In this document: in pieces, positions 1 to 9,584 of the stretch | Layout of the letters: every line of letters begins with the position of its first letter | Position numbering within the stretch: position 1 is the stretch's first letter | Assembly: GCA_025963635.1 (NCBI GenBank) | Contig: JAOQAK010000018.1 | Span: 1 to 64,000, forward strand | Origin: Ferruginibacter sp. | GTDB lineage: Bacteria; Bacteroidota; Bacteroidia; Chitinophagales; Chitinophagaceae | Direction of reading: 5' to 3' | DNA length: 64,000 nucleotides | Notes under the pieces: generated by a model | Database searches by the model: none | Seen by the model: the letters and a program-made list of their open reading frames with translations, nothing else | What the model was told of the DNA's origin: nothing | Made by a program: the position numbers and the translations under genes

Positions 1-45
1 ATTGAAACCACAGGACACCCAAACATCCTGAAGTAAACTAAACCC

Positions 46-447
46 TCAGCTGTATTGGATATTCAGTACCAGGTCCGGGTGCAGGCTTTTTACCACCGGG
101 CAGTTGTCACCGGTACGTTGTAAAATAACCCGGTCCTGATCTTCCAGAACAAGTGTGACTGGAAATGAAACTTTAACATCTATTTTAGAGATTCTACGGG
201 GGTCATTTTGCATTGTTTTCTGCACTTCAACCGTTAATCCATTTAATTCTATATGCATGTCATTTGCCTTGATCGCCATAGTGGTCGCCATACAGGTTGC
301 GAGGGCAGTGCATACGAGGTCGGTGGGTGAAAAACGTTCTCCTTTGCCGCGGTTATCAGTGGGAGCATCTGTTTCTATATGGGTTCCGCTTTGCAAATGT
401 TGGGCTGTGCATCTTAAATTACCCTCATATAGAATCGTTGCTGTCAT
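46..447 (-). CDS. OsmC/Ohr-family peroxiredoxin-like protein
   Basis: The 133-residue protein has the length and layout of OsmC/Ohr proteins, thiol-dependent peroxidases of the cytoplasm that reduce organic hydroperoxides. The segment FSPTDLVCTALATC carries candidate peroxidatic cysteines (C46, C52) on the central helix, and a further cysteine at C116 in GDNCPVVKSLHP fits the resolving position. There is no signal peptide. The gene is divergent from the secreted protein gene at 489, and the 41 bp between the two starts must hold both promoters. It could be an OsmC paralogue without peroxidase activity; the family call is firm, the substrate is not known. Confidence 0.88.
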   Translation of the reverse strand: MTATILYEGNLRCTAQHLQSGTHIETDAPTDNRGKGERFSPTDLVCTALATCMATTMAIKANDMHIELNGLTVEVQKTMQNDPRRISKIDVKVSFPVTLVLEDQDRVILQRTGDNCPVVKSLHPDLVLNIQYS

Positions 448-452
448 TGTGC

Positions 453-460
453 TATTTTTG
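453..460 (+). promoter_or_regulatory. Candidate -7 box TATTTTTG upstream of the gene at 489
   Basis: This is an exact match to the Bacteroidota TAnnTTTG -7 consensus, 28 bp before the ATG at 489, inside the short divergent spacer next to the osmC-type gene. I see no convincing -33 element at the usual distance. Confidence 0.4.
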
Positions 461-488
461 TATAAATTTACTGAAGTAAAAACCTATT

Positions 489-1337
489 ATGCGTAAATTA
501 TTTTTTATTTGCCTGGCAGTAATTGCCACATTACCATCGTTAGCTCAAAAATCAAAAAAGGAAAGGAAGGATGAACGCAAACAAAGAATCAATGCGCTCA
601 TTAAACAAGAAGAAGAAGGTGTAATTGCTTATCACAAACACAACGCCTTTGGATTTAAACTTACTTCTGACGGTTACGGCGCTTTCTTTGAAATAGGCAG
701 GTCTACATCGATCAAAAAAGCTTTATTATTTCAATTGGATATTTCTGAAAGAAAGCATCCAAAAGAAGACAAGCAAACCAATCCCACGCTACCAACATCT
801 CCTTTTATTTATGGCAAAATAAGTTATTTCTATCCCGTTAAATTGGGTGTGCAGCAGCAAATTTTATTGGGCAATAAAACCAACCGCAATGGCATAAGTG
901 TTACGGGCAACTTTGGTGGAGGCTTAACGCTTGCTTTATTAAGGCCATATAATCTTGAGGTTAATGATCTTTCAAAAGGCAAGCGGAAGCTGATAAGGTA
1001 TGAGAGTAATGACAGTACCCTGGTTTCAAGTTCAGGACAGGCTACCTATGTACCGGATAGTGTTTTATTTACCAACGGAGGGTTACTCATCAATTCGCTG
1101 CAGGTATCCGGTTCGGGCCTGGGAAAAGGTTGGGGGCAAATGAAAGTGACACCGGGCCTGTACGCAAAAGCAGCTTTGCGCTTCGATTTCGGAAAATACA
1201 ACGAAATGCTCAATGCTTTGGAAGTGGGGTTAACCGGCGAAGTGTATAGCAAGAAAGTTCCTCAATTGGTATATTCAAAGCCTAAGCAATTTTTCCTCAG
1301 CGCCTACGTAAGCATTATGTTCGGCAGGCGTAAATGA
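489..1337 (+). CDS. Secreted or outer-membrane-associated protein of unknown function
   Basis: The 282-residue protein starts with a signal peptide (MRKLFFICLAVIATLPSLAQ) followed by a highly charged lysine/arginine/glutamate stretch (about residues 21-45). The rest alternates aromatic and polar residues in beta-strand-like segments and ends in an aromatic-rich tail (SAYVSIMFGRRK), which suggests a small beta-barrel or periplasmic beta-rich protein. I recognise no enzyme motif. It is followed 214 bp later by lipA on the same strand, but lipA has its own promoter-like box, so the two need not be an operon. Localisation is inference from the signal peptide and strand pattern. Confidence 0.75.
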   Translation: MRKLFFICLAVIATLPSLAQKSKKERKDERKQRINALIKQEEEGVIAYHKHNAFGFKLTSDGYGAFFEIGRSTSIKKALLFQLDISERKHPKEDKQTNPTLPTSPFIYGKISYFYPVKLGVQQQILLGNKTNRNGISVTGNFGGGLTLALLRPYNLEVNDLSKGKRKLIRYESNDSTLVSSSGQATYVPDSVLFTNGGLLINSLQVSGSGLGKGWGQMKVTPGLYAKAALRFDFGKYNEMLNALEVGLTGEVYSKKVPQLVYSKPKQFFLSAYVSIMFGRRK

Positions 1338-1415
1338 TTGAACGGATAAATAAACGATTTCAGGATAACATAGTTGCCCGCACTGCCAAAGCTCTTTATT
1401 AATGTAAACAACACG

Positions 1416-1423
1416 TATTTTTG
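1416..1423 (+). promoter_or_regulatory. Candidate -7 box TATTTTTG for lipA
   Basis: Exact TAnnTTTG match in the 214-bp spacer before lipA. A T-rich stretch (CTTTATT) lies about 20 bp upstream, where a -33 element would be. Use of this site would give a 5' leader of roughly 120 nt. Confidence 0.4.
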
Positions 1424-1551
1424 CATTCCCGTAATTTAGGGGCAGGGGAATGAAGGTATAGGTGAACCATCAGTGTAAATAAATGTTATTGCTTATGTGT
1501 TTACCGCCTGAAATCATTACAGCTATTTTTAAAAGATTATAATTTAAATCA

Positions 1552-2478
1552 ATGATAGAATTACCGGTGATTGATGGTGTAGTGGAACAAAAGCCAAAAA
1601 AGCCAAACTGGCTTAGGGTAAAATTGCCAACTGGCGAAGATTACCGGCATGTGCGCAATTTGGTAGATCACCATAAACTTCATACCATCTGCGAGAGCGG
1701 AAATTGTCCTAATATGGGAGAATGCTGGGGTGAGGGAACCGCGACTTTTATGATTCTCGGAAATATTTGTACAAGAAGTTGTGGTTTTTGTGCAGTAGCA
1801 ACAGGGATGCCGGAGCCGGTAGATTGGGACGAACCGCAACGCGTAGCCGAAGCAATCCATTTGATGAAGGTAAAACACGCGGTGGTAACCTCAGTTGACC
1901 GGGACGAGATAAAAGATGGCGGAAGCATCATTTGGTACAATACCATTAAGGCCATCAAAACCTTAAATCCTACTACTACCCTGGAAACGCTGATACCCGA
2001 TTTTAAGGCAGAAGCTGAAAATATACAGCGCATCATTGATGCTGCCCCCGATGTAGTTTCTCACAACGTAGAAACAGTGGAACGGCTCACTAAACAGGTA
2101 CGTATACAGGCAAAGTACAGGAGAAGCCTGGAAACCCTGCACATCCTTAAACAAGGCGGTATGCGAACCAAAAGCGGCATCATGCTCGGACTTGGTGAAA
2201 CCAAAGAGGAAGTGATACAAACCCTGCACGATCTACGGGAGAGCCGGGTAGATGTAATTACAATCGGTCAATACCTTCAACCAAGTAAGAAGCATTTGCA
2301 AGTGCAGCGTTTTGCACATCCGGATGAATTTGCCGAACTACGGGAAATAGGTTACCAGATAGGCTTTGATTACGTGGAAAGCGGACCGCTGGTGCGTTCT
2401 TCTTATCATAGCGAAAAGCATGTGATTGCTGGCTGGGGAAGAAGTAAATGGCTGGAGGAAAAGACGATCGCAGGTTGA
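1552..2478 (+). CDS. lipA: Lipoyl synthase (radical SAM)
   Basis: LipA inserts two sulfur atoms into protein-bound octanoyl groups, making the lipoyl cofactor of 2-oxoacid dehydrogenases and the glycine cleavage system. The 308-residue sequence has both iron-sulfur cluster motifs: the auxiliary-cluster cysteines C47, C52 and C58 in [12 protein letters not shown], and the radical SAM CxxxCxxC at C73, C77 and C80 in CTRSCGFC. The C-terminal [10 protein letters not shown] carries the conserved serine that ligates the auxiliary cluster. Length is typical. The ATG at 1552 gives a complete N-terminus and there is no clear Shine-Dalgarno sequence. No lipB neighbour is visible. An intrinsic terminator follows about 40 bp after the stop. 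Confidence 0.97.
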   Translation: MIELPVIDGVVEQKPKKPNWLRVKLPTGEDYRHVRNLVDHHKLHTICESGNCPNMGECWGEGTATFMILGNICTRSCGFCAVATGMPEPVDWDEPQRVAEAIHLMKVKHAVVTSVDRDEIKDGGSIIWYNTIKAIKTLNPTTTLETLIPDFKAEAENIQRIIDAAPDVVSHNVETVERLTKQVRIQAKYRRSLETLHILKQGGMRTKSGIMLGLGETKEEVIQTLHDLRESRVDVITIGQYLQPSKKHLQVQRFAHPDEFAELREIGYQIGFDYVESGPLVRSSYHSEKHVIAGWGRSKWLEEKTIAG

Positions 2479-2514
2479 AGGTTTGGCGTTGAAGGGTAGT
2501 TAAAAAATTTACAT

Positions 2515-2549
2515 AAAAAAAGCAACCAATTATTACTGGTTGCTTTTTT
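2515..2549 (+). terminator. Intrinsic terminator after lipA
   Basis: The stem AGCAACCA/TGGTTGCT closes an 8-nt loop and is flanked by an A-run on the left and a T-run on the right, so it can act in both directions. It lies just downstream of lipA and in the convergent spacer with the ROK kinase gene. Confidence 0.85.
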
Positions 2550-2688
2550 ATTTCTTTCTATTCTGATTGATAAATTATGTGTCAAATTGAATGACAGTCA
2601 TCTTGCAAAGCAAAGGGATTTAATTGACAATAACGATCCCGTCAATGAAGTACCAACCTTTAACCTTCAACCATCAACCTCTAACCGG

Positions 2689-3654
2689 TTATGACTTCAT
2701 CTTCCAAACCAATGCACTTGCGCCTAATATAGCGGCATCTGCTTCTTTTAATTCACTAAATAGCAATTTTACCTTATTTTGAAAAATGGGCAGCAGGTTT
2801 GCCTCCATGCGTTTTCTCGTAGGGTTCAGTAAAAGGTTTCCTGCCTTGGTTAGTCCGCCAAATAATACAATGGCTTCGGGCGATGAAAACATGATGAAAT
2901 TCGCAAGGGATTCTCCCAGTATTTGCCCGGTGAAATCGAAGATGCTGTTAGCGATTGTATCGCCTTTCATTGCACAGTCGTACACCGACTCACTGGTTAG
3001 TTCATTGATGCTGTAATTGCGCAGGAGGCTTTCTTCCTCAGGGTGCGCAGTCAGCATCTCAATCGCAGTTTCCCTTACGCCCGTAGCGGAAGCATACGAT
3101 TCAAGGCTGCCCCTCATTCCGGTCGCTTTATGCAACCTCCCGTTAGGCCGGATGATAGTATGTCCAAGTTCACCTGCAAAGCCATCATGCCCCAGCACTA
3201 TCTTGCCGTCAATCACAATACCACTTCCTACTCCCGTGCCCAAAGTGATGGTAATGAAATCCTTTATATTTTTTGTGCAACCATACATCATTTCACCAAC
3301 CGCCGCGGCATTCGCATCATTGGTAAGTTTGGTTACCATACCAAATTTCTTTTCCATCAGGTCGGCAATGGGGATAATGCCTTTCCACTTTAAATTAGGC
3401 GCATATTCAATGGTGCCCGAATAAAAATTTCCATTGGGTGCGCCCATGCCGATTCCTACACAATTTGCTATGCCACCCACTTTTTGGATCATTGGGTATA
3501 GTTTGGCATATAGGTCGTCTATGAAATCTTCCACTATCTCATGTTCATTGCTGGGTACCCGATCCTGTTCAAGGATTTTTCCATTGTGGTCTACGATACC
3601 AAATTTAGCGGTGGTACCTCCCACATCAATTCCTACAGCGTATTTTTTTGTCAT
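2689..3654 (-). CDS. ROK-family glucokinase-like sugar kinase
   Basis: This cytoplasmic kinase would phosphorylate glucose or a related hexose with ATP. The 321 residues include the N-terminal phosphate-binding motif GIDVGGTT (8-15), the catalytic aspartate in TNDANAA (D113), and the ROK signature region GELGHT (161-166) with H165 and E185. It departs from most ROK kinases at 171-184, where the usual CxCGxxGCxE zinc site reads NGRLHKATGMRGSLES and has no cysteine. It is followed on the other side by a minus-strand sugar transporter gene whose transcription runs toward it, and the plus-strand glycogen genes lie beyond, which favours glucose as the substrate. A fructo- or N-acylhexosamine kinase is possible. 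Confidence 0.87.
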   Translation of the reverse strand: MTKKYAVGIDVGGTTAKFGIVDHNGKILEQDRVPSNEHEIVEDFIDDLYAKLYPMIQKVGGIANCVGIGMGAPNGNFYSGTIEYAPNLKWKGIIPIADLMEKKFGMVTKLTNDANAAAVGEMMYGCTKNIKDFITITLGTGVGSGIVIDGKIVLGHDGFAGELGHTIIRPNGRLHKATGMRGSLESYASATGVRETAIEMLTAHPEEESLLRNYSINELTSESVYDCAMKGDTIANSIFDFTGQILGESLANFIMFSSPEAIVLFGGLTKAGNLLLNPTRKRMEANLLPIFQNKVKLLFSELKEADAAILGASALVWKMKS

Positions 3655-3775
3655 AAAGCCAATGCATTTGATTATTAACTTCTCCTTTATAAAACTTTTC
3701 GATTAGTAAAATAATGGATTGTGTTGCGAATAGTGATCAAAGATGAAAGCCTCTTTCTACCACAGTGAACATGTA

Positions 3776-5239
3776 TTAGTGGCCTCCTTCTGCATTTAAA
3801 GCATCATAGTCAATACCCTGTGATTTCAAAACAGATTTGGCCCTGATCGCATAAAAGGCAAGGTAAGCAAAGCATACAATACCAAGGAGGTAACTATTTT
3901 GAATACCGATCTTATCGGCAAGCACCCCCTGCAAATAACTAACGATACCCCCGCCCATAATCATCATGATCAGCAAGCTGCTGCCCTGGCCTGTGTTCTT
4001 TCCAAGGCCAGCTACTGCCAGTGTGAAAATACATGGCCATAAAGTGCTGCAAAATAACCCCACACTTATAAATGCGTATGCGCTCACCATTCCTTCTGTT
4101 AAAATACCGATACAAAGGGCAACAATACCCAGTCCTGCAAAGATCAGCAACATCCTGGCGGGATTACCCTTACTTAAGATATCACCCACGATCATCACCG
4201 CAATCACGAACGCATACACGAAGAATTGAGTAACATCATGCTGTGCAATGGTATTCACCAAAAGGAACACTCCAAAAGCGAGATAAGGCATTAAAAAGCT
4301 AAGAATTTTTTTCCAGCCCATGCTTACATCGAAAGCACCTACGGCACCTGTCCATCTTCCAATCATCAAACTTGCCCAATACAATGATATGTAAGGAGCT
4401 ATTTTTTCTGTTGGTATTGCAAGATGTTGTTCCATATATGCCGGTAAATTACTTGCTGTCGATACTTCCACTCCCACGTATACAAATATACCGATCATCC
4501 CCATCACCAGTTGCGGGTATTGCAATGCAGATGCCTTGTGTAATACTTTGCTGTCTGCAATCGCTTCCTTTTCAGCAACCTGGTCAAGATCAATTTTATT
4601 GGGAACGGAAGAGAATTTAATAAATACAGCCACCAGCAAAAAAGCCAGGCCGAGGATCAGGTAAGGTATTTTTACACTTTCAATGCTGGCAATTCCTGAA
4701 CTGGCGGAGACACTTCCAAAAATTGCAAAGCTCACTAGTAAAGGCCCGATGGTGGTACCTAAATTATTGATACCGCCTGCCATTGTAAGTCGCTGTGAAC
4801 CCGTTTTAGGGTCACCCATTATGATTGCCAAAGGATTTGCCGCAATTTGCTGCAATGAAAAACCAAGACCTACAATAAAGAGGCCGGTGATCATTAAAGT
4901 AAAAGAAGAATTATTTGCGGCGGGATAAAATAGTAAAGTACCAATCGCCGAAATGATCAATCCTACGGCGATACCATTTTTATAACCCATCTTATTTAAC
5001 AGATCGCCTTTGATGAATTTTGATATTAAAAAATATATGATTGAACCTACTGTATAAGCAACATAAAATGCAACGGATACCAACTGGCTTTGGGCCTGTG
5101 ATAAACTAAATGCTTTTTTAAATACTGGTATTAAAATGTCATTGCTGGCTGCAACAAAACCCCAGAAGAAAAAAACGGTGATAAGGGTGCCAAACTGTGA
5201 CCATTTGGTCGTTTCGTGTGAGTTGGTTTGTGGGCTCAT
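3776..5239 (-). CDS. MFS sugar transporter, FucP/GluP-like
   Basis: A 487-residue inner-membrane protein with about 12 hydrophobic segments. The N-terminal FFFWGFVAASNDILIPVFKK fits the FHS family of proton/sugar symporters (fucose permease, glucose/galactose GluP), as do the internal GLGFSLQQIAANPLA and the C-terminal half. It is upstream of the glucokinase gene on the same strand with a gap of 121 bp, so imported hexose could be phosphorylated at once by the neighbouring product. The gene is divergent from glgA. The ATG at 5239 leaves a short polar N-terminus before the first membrane segment. The exact sugar cannot be read from the sequence. Confidence 0.88.
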   Translation of the reverse strand: MSPQTNSHETTKWSQFGTLITVFFFWGFVAASNDILIPVFKKAFSLSQAQSQLVSVAFYVAYTVGSIIYFLISKFIKGDLLNKMGYKNGIAVGLIISAIGTLLFYPAANNSSFTLMITGLFIVGLGFSLQQIAANPLAIIMGDPKTGSQRLTMAGGINNLGTTIGPLLVSFAIFGSVSASSGIASIESVKIPYLILGLAFLLVAVFIKFSSVPNKIDLDQVAEKEAIADSKVLHKASALQYPQLVMGMIGIFVYVGVEVSTASNLPAYMEQHLAIPTEKIAPYISLYWASLMIGRWTGAVGAFDVSMGWKKILSFLMPYLAFGVFLLVNTIAQHDVTQFFVYAFVIAVMIVGDILSKGNPARMLLIFAGLGIVALCIGILTEGMVSAYAFISVGLFCSTLWPCIFTLAVAGLGKNTGQGSSLLIMMIMGGGIVSYLQGVLADKIGIQNSYLLGIVCFAYLAFYAIRAKSVLKSQGIDYDALNAEGGH

Positions 5240-5364
5240 GATAGAATCGTTGGTTTAAGTGGCGCAAAGTAGAATATTTTTAGCATAAGGAAAAATATTC
5301 ATTATGTAAGTTGTTTATAACAAAAACCGTCTAAATTTGAAAACGATTAAAAATCATCTGTTCA

Positions 5365-6780
5365 ATGGAAATACTACACATAAGTGCCGAATGTTATCCA
5401 GTAGCAAAAGTAGGCGGGTTAGGTGATGTGGTGGGAGCGCTTCCTAAATATCAAAACCAACTCGGGCACATTGCAAAGGTGGTAATGCCGATGTACAGAA
5501 CCAAGTTTTTGTACGAACATGATTTTGATATTGTACACAAAGGCTCTTTTGGAATGGGCACTTATTGGTTTAATTATACCATCATCAAAGAGAGAACCAA
5601 CAAGCTTGGTTTTGATTTATACCTCGTTGATATCAATGGGTTGTTAGATAGAGAATCGGTGTATGGTTATGGCGACGATACCGAGCGTTTTACTGCGTTC
5701 CAGATTGCTGTGGTGGATTGGATGTCGCAATGGCAGCACCGGCCGGATATTGTACATGTGCATGATCACCAGGCCGGGCTGGTTCCTTTTATGATGCAGC
5801 ATTGCCTGGGCTACCGGCATTTAGCTGCTGTACCTACCGTGCTTACCATACACAATGCACAATACCAGGGACAGATGGGTTGGGACAAATCAGGATATAT
5901 TCCCAATTGGGATACCTGGGAATGGGGTAAGCTGGATTGGCGGAATAATATCAATCCTTTGGCATGTGCAGTTAAATGCGTAAGACAGGTTACTACCGTA
6001 AGCCAAACTTATCTCGAAGAAATGCGCAGCAATGCGAATGGGTTGGAAAATTTGTTTGAATATGAAAAAGGGAAATGCACCGGTATATTAAACGGGATAG
6101 ATACGGATGTATGGGATCCTGCCGTAGATACCTATATAGATCCGAACTTTACTAAGAAAGACGCTGGCCTTGGGAAACTTGCAAATAAGAAGGTGTTGTG
6201 CGATGAATTTAATTTAGATATCAGCAAGCCCTTATTTATTTTTATCGGAAGGCTAGTTCACGAAAAAGCGGCCGACCTTCTTCCGCAGGCAATTTATGAT
6301 TCAGTTTACCATATGGAAGGCAAAATGAATTTTTTGTTGCTCGGCAGCGGAGATGCCAATGTGGAATGGGAACTTGAAAACATGAAGAGCCAGTTAGTGG
6401 GTTATTATAATTCTAAAATAGGTTACAATGAAAAACTAAGTCACCAGTTATACGCGGGTGCGGATTTTTTACTGATGCCCAGCCGGGTAGAGCCCTGTGG
6501 CCTGAACCAAATGTATGCGATGCGTTATGGAACTGTTCCAATTGTAAGAAATACCGGTGGATTGCGGGATACCGTTATTGATTTTGGTGATCCTGGTGGC
6601 TATGGCATCCGCTTTAATGATGCCACGGTTTGGGATGTCACTTACTCAATACACAGGGCATTGGAAATGTATAGCCAACCCGAAATATTTAAGGAAATTA
6701 TTGCCACGATTATGGAACTCGATTTTAGTTGGGAAACGAGCGCAAAGAAGTATATCAAATTATATGAATCAATAAAATAA
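5365..6780 (+). CDS. glgA: Glycogen synthase (GT5)
   Basis: GlgA extends alpha-1,4-glucan chains from ADP-glucose in the cytoplasm. The 471-residue protein starts with the GT5 hallmark SAECYPVAKVGGLGDVVGAL, containing the KxGGL ADP-glucose-binding motif near residue 15. The second Rossmann half has IGRLVHEKAADLL and the acceptor/donor region MPSRVEPCGLNQMYAMRYG with the retaining-GT glutamate pocket. Length is normal for bacterial GlgA. It lies 76 bp upstream of glgC on the same strand, so the pair is probably one operon for glycogen synthesis. No branching enzyme (glgB) or phosphorylase is in the window. Confidence 0.95.
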   Translation: MEILHISAECYPVAKVGGLGDVVGALPKYQNQLGHIAKVVMPMYRTKFLYEHDFDIVHKGSFGMGTYWFNYTIIKERTNKLGFDLYLVDINGLLDRESVYGYGDDTERFTAFQIAVVDWMSQWQHRPDIVHVHDHQAGLVPFMMQHCLGYRHLAAVPTVLTIHNAQYQGQMGWDKSGYIPNWDTWEWGKLDWRNNINPLACAVKCVRQVTTVSQTYLEEMRSNANGLENLFEYEKGKCTGILNGIDTDVWDPAVDTYIDPNFTKKDAGLGKLANKKVLCDEFNLDISKPLFIFIGRLVHEKAADLLPQAIYDSVYHMEGKMNFLLLGSGDANVEWELENMKSQLVGYYNSKIGYNEKLSHQLYAGADFLLMPSRVEPCGLNQMYAMRYGTVPIVRNTGGLRDTVIDFGDPGGYGIRFNDATVWDVTYSIHRALEMYSQPEIFKEIIATIMELDFSWETSAKKYIKLYESIK

Positions 6781-6856
6781 GTTTTATTGGATCATGAATT
6801 TGTTTGTAATTACGAAATTGTAACAATAAATTTACTCAATCAATAACTTGTCATAT

Positions 6857-8134
6857 ATGGAAAGCGCATCAGTAATAGCCATTGTTTTAGGCGGGGGAGC
6901 CGGATCAAGATTGTATCCCTTAACCGCAAGCAGAAGTAAGCCCGCCGTACCTATTGCCGGTAAATATCGGTTGGTGGATATCCCCATTTCTAACTGTATC
7001 AACTCCAGCTTAAACAGGATATTGGTGCTTACGCAATTTAACTCCGCATCGCTCAATAAGCATATTAAAAACACTTACCAGTTCAGCCTTTTCAGTAAAG
7101 GTTTTGTCGATATCCTTGCAGCTGAGCAAACGCCCGATAATCCTAAATGGTTCCAGGGAACAGCAGACGCAGTAAGGCAGTCCCTGAGGCATATCGTTAA
7201 CTATGACTTTGAATATGTTTTAATTTTAAGTGGCGACCAGTTATATCAAATGGACTTTACTGAAATGATCGATAATCATACTGCTCATGGAGCCGATATA
7301 TCGATCGCAACCATACCTGTAGGCGACCGGGAAGCGCCGGAGTTTGGCATCCTGAAATCAAATGAGGAGCACCTGATTACTTCCTTTATTGAAAAGCCGG
7401 CGAAAGAATTATTGAACGAGTGGGTAAGCGACACGGGTGATGATATGAAAGCGCAGGGAAGAAATTATCTGGCTTCGATGGGTATTTATGTATTCAGCCG
7501 CAAGTTGTTGTTCGACCTGCTTGAGTCAGAAAAAAAGGATGCGACGGACTTTGGAAAAGAGATCATCCCTAGTTCTATTGAAAAATATAAAGTGATCAGT
7601 TACCAATATGATGGCTACTGGACGGATATCGGGAACATCCATTCTTTCTTTGAAGCCAATCTTTCACTCACGCTTGATCTGCCGCCATTCAATTTATTTG
7701 ATAATCAAAAAGTTGTTTATAGTCACGCCCGTATGCTTCCTCCTGCAAAGATCAGTGGTACCACCCTGGAGAAGACTGTTATTGCTGAAGGCTCCATAAT
7801 TAATGCAAGCAGGATCGAAAACAGTGTGATCGGTGTAAGAAGCCGCATCGGGCACGGATCAACGGTAGTGAGCTGTTATATAATGGGGAACGATTACTAT
7901 GAAACTTTAGCGGAAATAGAAAACAATACGACTAAAAATATCCCTAAGATCGGCATTGGTGACCGGTGTTATATAAAGAACGCGATCGTTGATAAAAATT
8001 GCCGGATCGGGAATGATGTTCGAATTAATGGTGGGGCTCATTTGCCCGATACAGATCATTCGTTGTATACTGTAAAAGATGGTATTGTAGTTTTAAAGAA
8101 GGGATCGGTTTTAACAGACGGATTCGTTATTTAG
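6857..8134 (+). CDS. glgC: Glucose-1-phosphate adenylyltransferase
   Basis: GlgC makes ADP-glucose from glucose-1-phosphate and ATP, the committed step of bacterial glycogen synthesis. The N-terminal nucleotidyltransferase has VLGGGAGSRLYPLT and KPAVPIAGKYRLVDIPISN, and the C-terminal half has a left-handed beta-helix-like stretch (about residues 295-425) with repeated isoleucine/valine steps. A TTG at 6848 is in frame, but the ATG at 6857 (MESASVIAIVLGG) gives the usual short N-terminus and was chosen; this makes 425 residues. It follows glgA directly and is closed by a terminator. Confidence 0.95.
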   Translation: MESASVIAIVLGGGAGSRLYPLTASRSKPAVPIAGKYRLVDIPISNCINSSLNRILVLTQFNSASLNKHIKNTYQFSLFSKGFVDILAAEQTPDNPKWFQGTADAVRQSLRHIVNYDFEYVLILSGDQLYQMDFTEMIDNHTAHGADISIATIPVGDREAPEFGILKSNEEHLITSFIEKPAKELLNEWVSDTGDDMKAQGRNYLASMGIYVFSRKLLFDLLESEKKDATDFGKEIIPSSIEKYKVISYQYDGYWTDIGNIHSFFEANLSLTLDLPPFNLFDNQKVVYSHARMLPPAKISGTTLEKTVIAEGSIINASRIENSVIGVRSRIGHGSTVVSCYIMGNDYYETLAEIENNTTKNIPKIGIGDRCYIKNAIVDKNCRIGNDVRINGGAHLPDTDHSLYTVKDGIVVLKKGSVLTDGFVI

Positions 8135-8149
8135 TCTCTCAAATAAATT

Positions 8150-8176
8150 AAAACATCCTCAAAACGGATGTTTTTT
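8150..8176 (+). terminator. Intrinsic terminator after glgC
   Basis: The stem AAAACATCC/GGATGTTTT with a 7-nt loop and a following T-run lies 15 bp after the glgC stop, so it separates glgA-glgC from the transporter gene. Confidence 0.8.
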
Positions 8177-8233
8177 ATTGTAGTTTTGCAAATGTGTATT
8201 TTTTACACAATTTTATACTTTTAAACGCTTGCT

Positions 8234-9568
8234 ATGTCAGAACTTCTTTTGCCAAAAGAAAAACTCACATTTAACCAGATTGTAAATATGAGTTTTGGCT
8301 TTTTTGGTATTCAGTTTGGATTTGCCCTTCAAAACGCCAACGTTTCACGAATCTTTCAAACCCTTGGTGCAGAAATCGACAAAATCGGGATTTTATGGAT
8401 TGCTGCTCCCATCACGGGATTTTTGGTGCAACCCATTATAGGTTATTTGAGTGACCGCACCTGGCATCCACGGTTTGGGCGAAGAAGGCCTTTCTTTTTT
8501 GTGGGAGCAGTACTGTCGTCTGTTGCGTTGATATTAATGCCACAGTCGACCGTGTTATGGATGGCAGCGACATTGCTTTGGGTGTTAGATGCGTCTATCA
8601 ATATATCCATGGAGCCTTTCAGGGCTTTTGTGGGCGATAAACTGGCTTCATCCCAGCGAACTACAGGTTTTGCCACTCAAACTTTCTTTATCGGCCTGGG
8701 TGCGGTTATTGCATCTTTATTGCCCTATATCTTCACCAATGTTTTTGGAATTGCCAATACGGCACAGGCAGGTATCATTCCTCCTTCAGTAAAATATTCT
8801 TTTTATATCGGTGGTTTTGTTTTCCTTACTTCAGTGTTATGGACCGTATTTACCACCAGTGAATTTCCACCGGAAAATATCGAAACCTGGGAACAGGAAA
8901 AATTAAGAACAAAGGGTTTGTTCAAAGGAATTGTGGAAATCACCCGGGGTATTTTTACAATGCCCAAAACTATGTTGCAATTAGCAATTGTTCAATTTTT
9001 TACCTGGCTCGCTTTTTTTTCGATGTGGATATACACCACTTCAGCAATTGCACAAAATGCATATCAAACCACCGACACTACTTCCAAAACTTTCCAGGAT
9101 GCAGGTGATTGGGTGGGAGTGATGTTTATGGTTTACAACGGGATCTCCGCGATCACGGCATTTTTGTTGCCCATGCTGGCCAAACGTATTGGAAGGAAAT
9201 ACACACACATGATCAGTTTGATTATCGGGGGAGTGGGGTTAACGTCGATGTTTTTTATTCATTCGCCGCAGGTGTTGTTATTGCCGATGATAGGTGTTGG
9301 CCTTGCCTGGTCTTCTACCTTAACAATGCCTTATGCCATACTTGCGGGCGCTTTGCCTGCACACAAAATGGGTTTTTATATGGGGGTATTCAATTTTTTT
9401 ATTGTGATACCACAAATATTTGCAGCTGCAATACTGGGCTTTTTTATTAAAAGTCTCTTTAATGAGCAGAGTATTTATGCTATGGTAATCGGGGGGATAT
9501 CCATGATCATCGCCGGCTTGCTATGTGTGATTGTGACGGATAGGGATGATGAAAAAATTATCGTATAA
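8234..9568 (+). CDS. SLC45-type MFS disaccharide transporter
   Basis: A 444-residue inner-membrane protein with about 12 hydrophobic segments. The N-terminal NMSFGFFGIQFGFALQNAN and the loop YLSDRTWHPRFGRRRPF match the SLC45/GPH-like branch of sugar porters that includes bacterial maltose (MalY-type) and plant sucrose carriers. The RWGRRRP-like loop after the second membrane pair is a characteristic feature of that branch. It stands 16 bp upstream of an exported GH13 amylase gene, which suggests uptake of maltose or short maltodextrins released by that enzyme. The sugar assignment comes from context, not from the sequence. Confidence 0.85.
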   Translation: MSELLLPKEKLTFNQIVNMSFGFFGIQFGFALQNANVSRIFQTLGAEIDKIGILWIAAPITGFLVQPIIGYLSDRTWHPRFGRRRPFFFVGAVLSSVALILMPQSTVLWMAATLLWVLDASINISMEPFRAFVGDKLASSQRTTGFATQTFFIGLGAVIASLLPYIFTNVFGIANTAQAGIIPPSVKYSFYIGGFVFLTSVLWTVFTTSEFPPENIETWEQEKLRTKGLFKGIVEITRGIFTMPKTMLQLAIVQFFTWLAFFSMWIYTTSAIAQNAYQTTDTTSKTFQDAGDWVGVMFMVYNGISAITAFLLPMLAKRIGRKYTHMISLIIGGVGLTSMFFIHSPQVLLLPMIGVGLAWSSTLTMPYAILAGALPAHKMGFYMGVFNFFIVIPQIFAAAILGFFIKSLFNEQSIYAMVIGGISMIIAGLLCVIVTDRDDEKIIV

Positions 9569-9584
9569 ATTTACTTGATTATTT

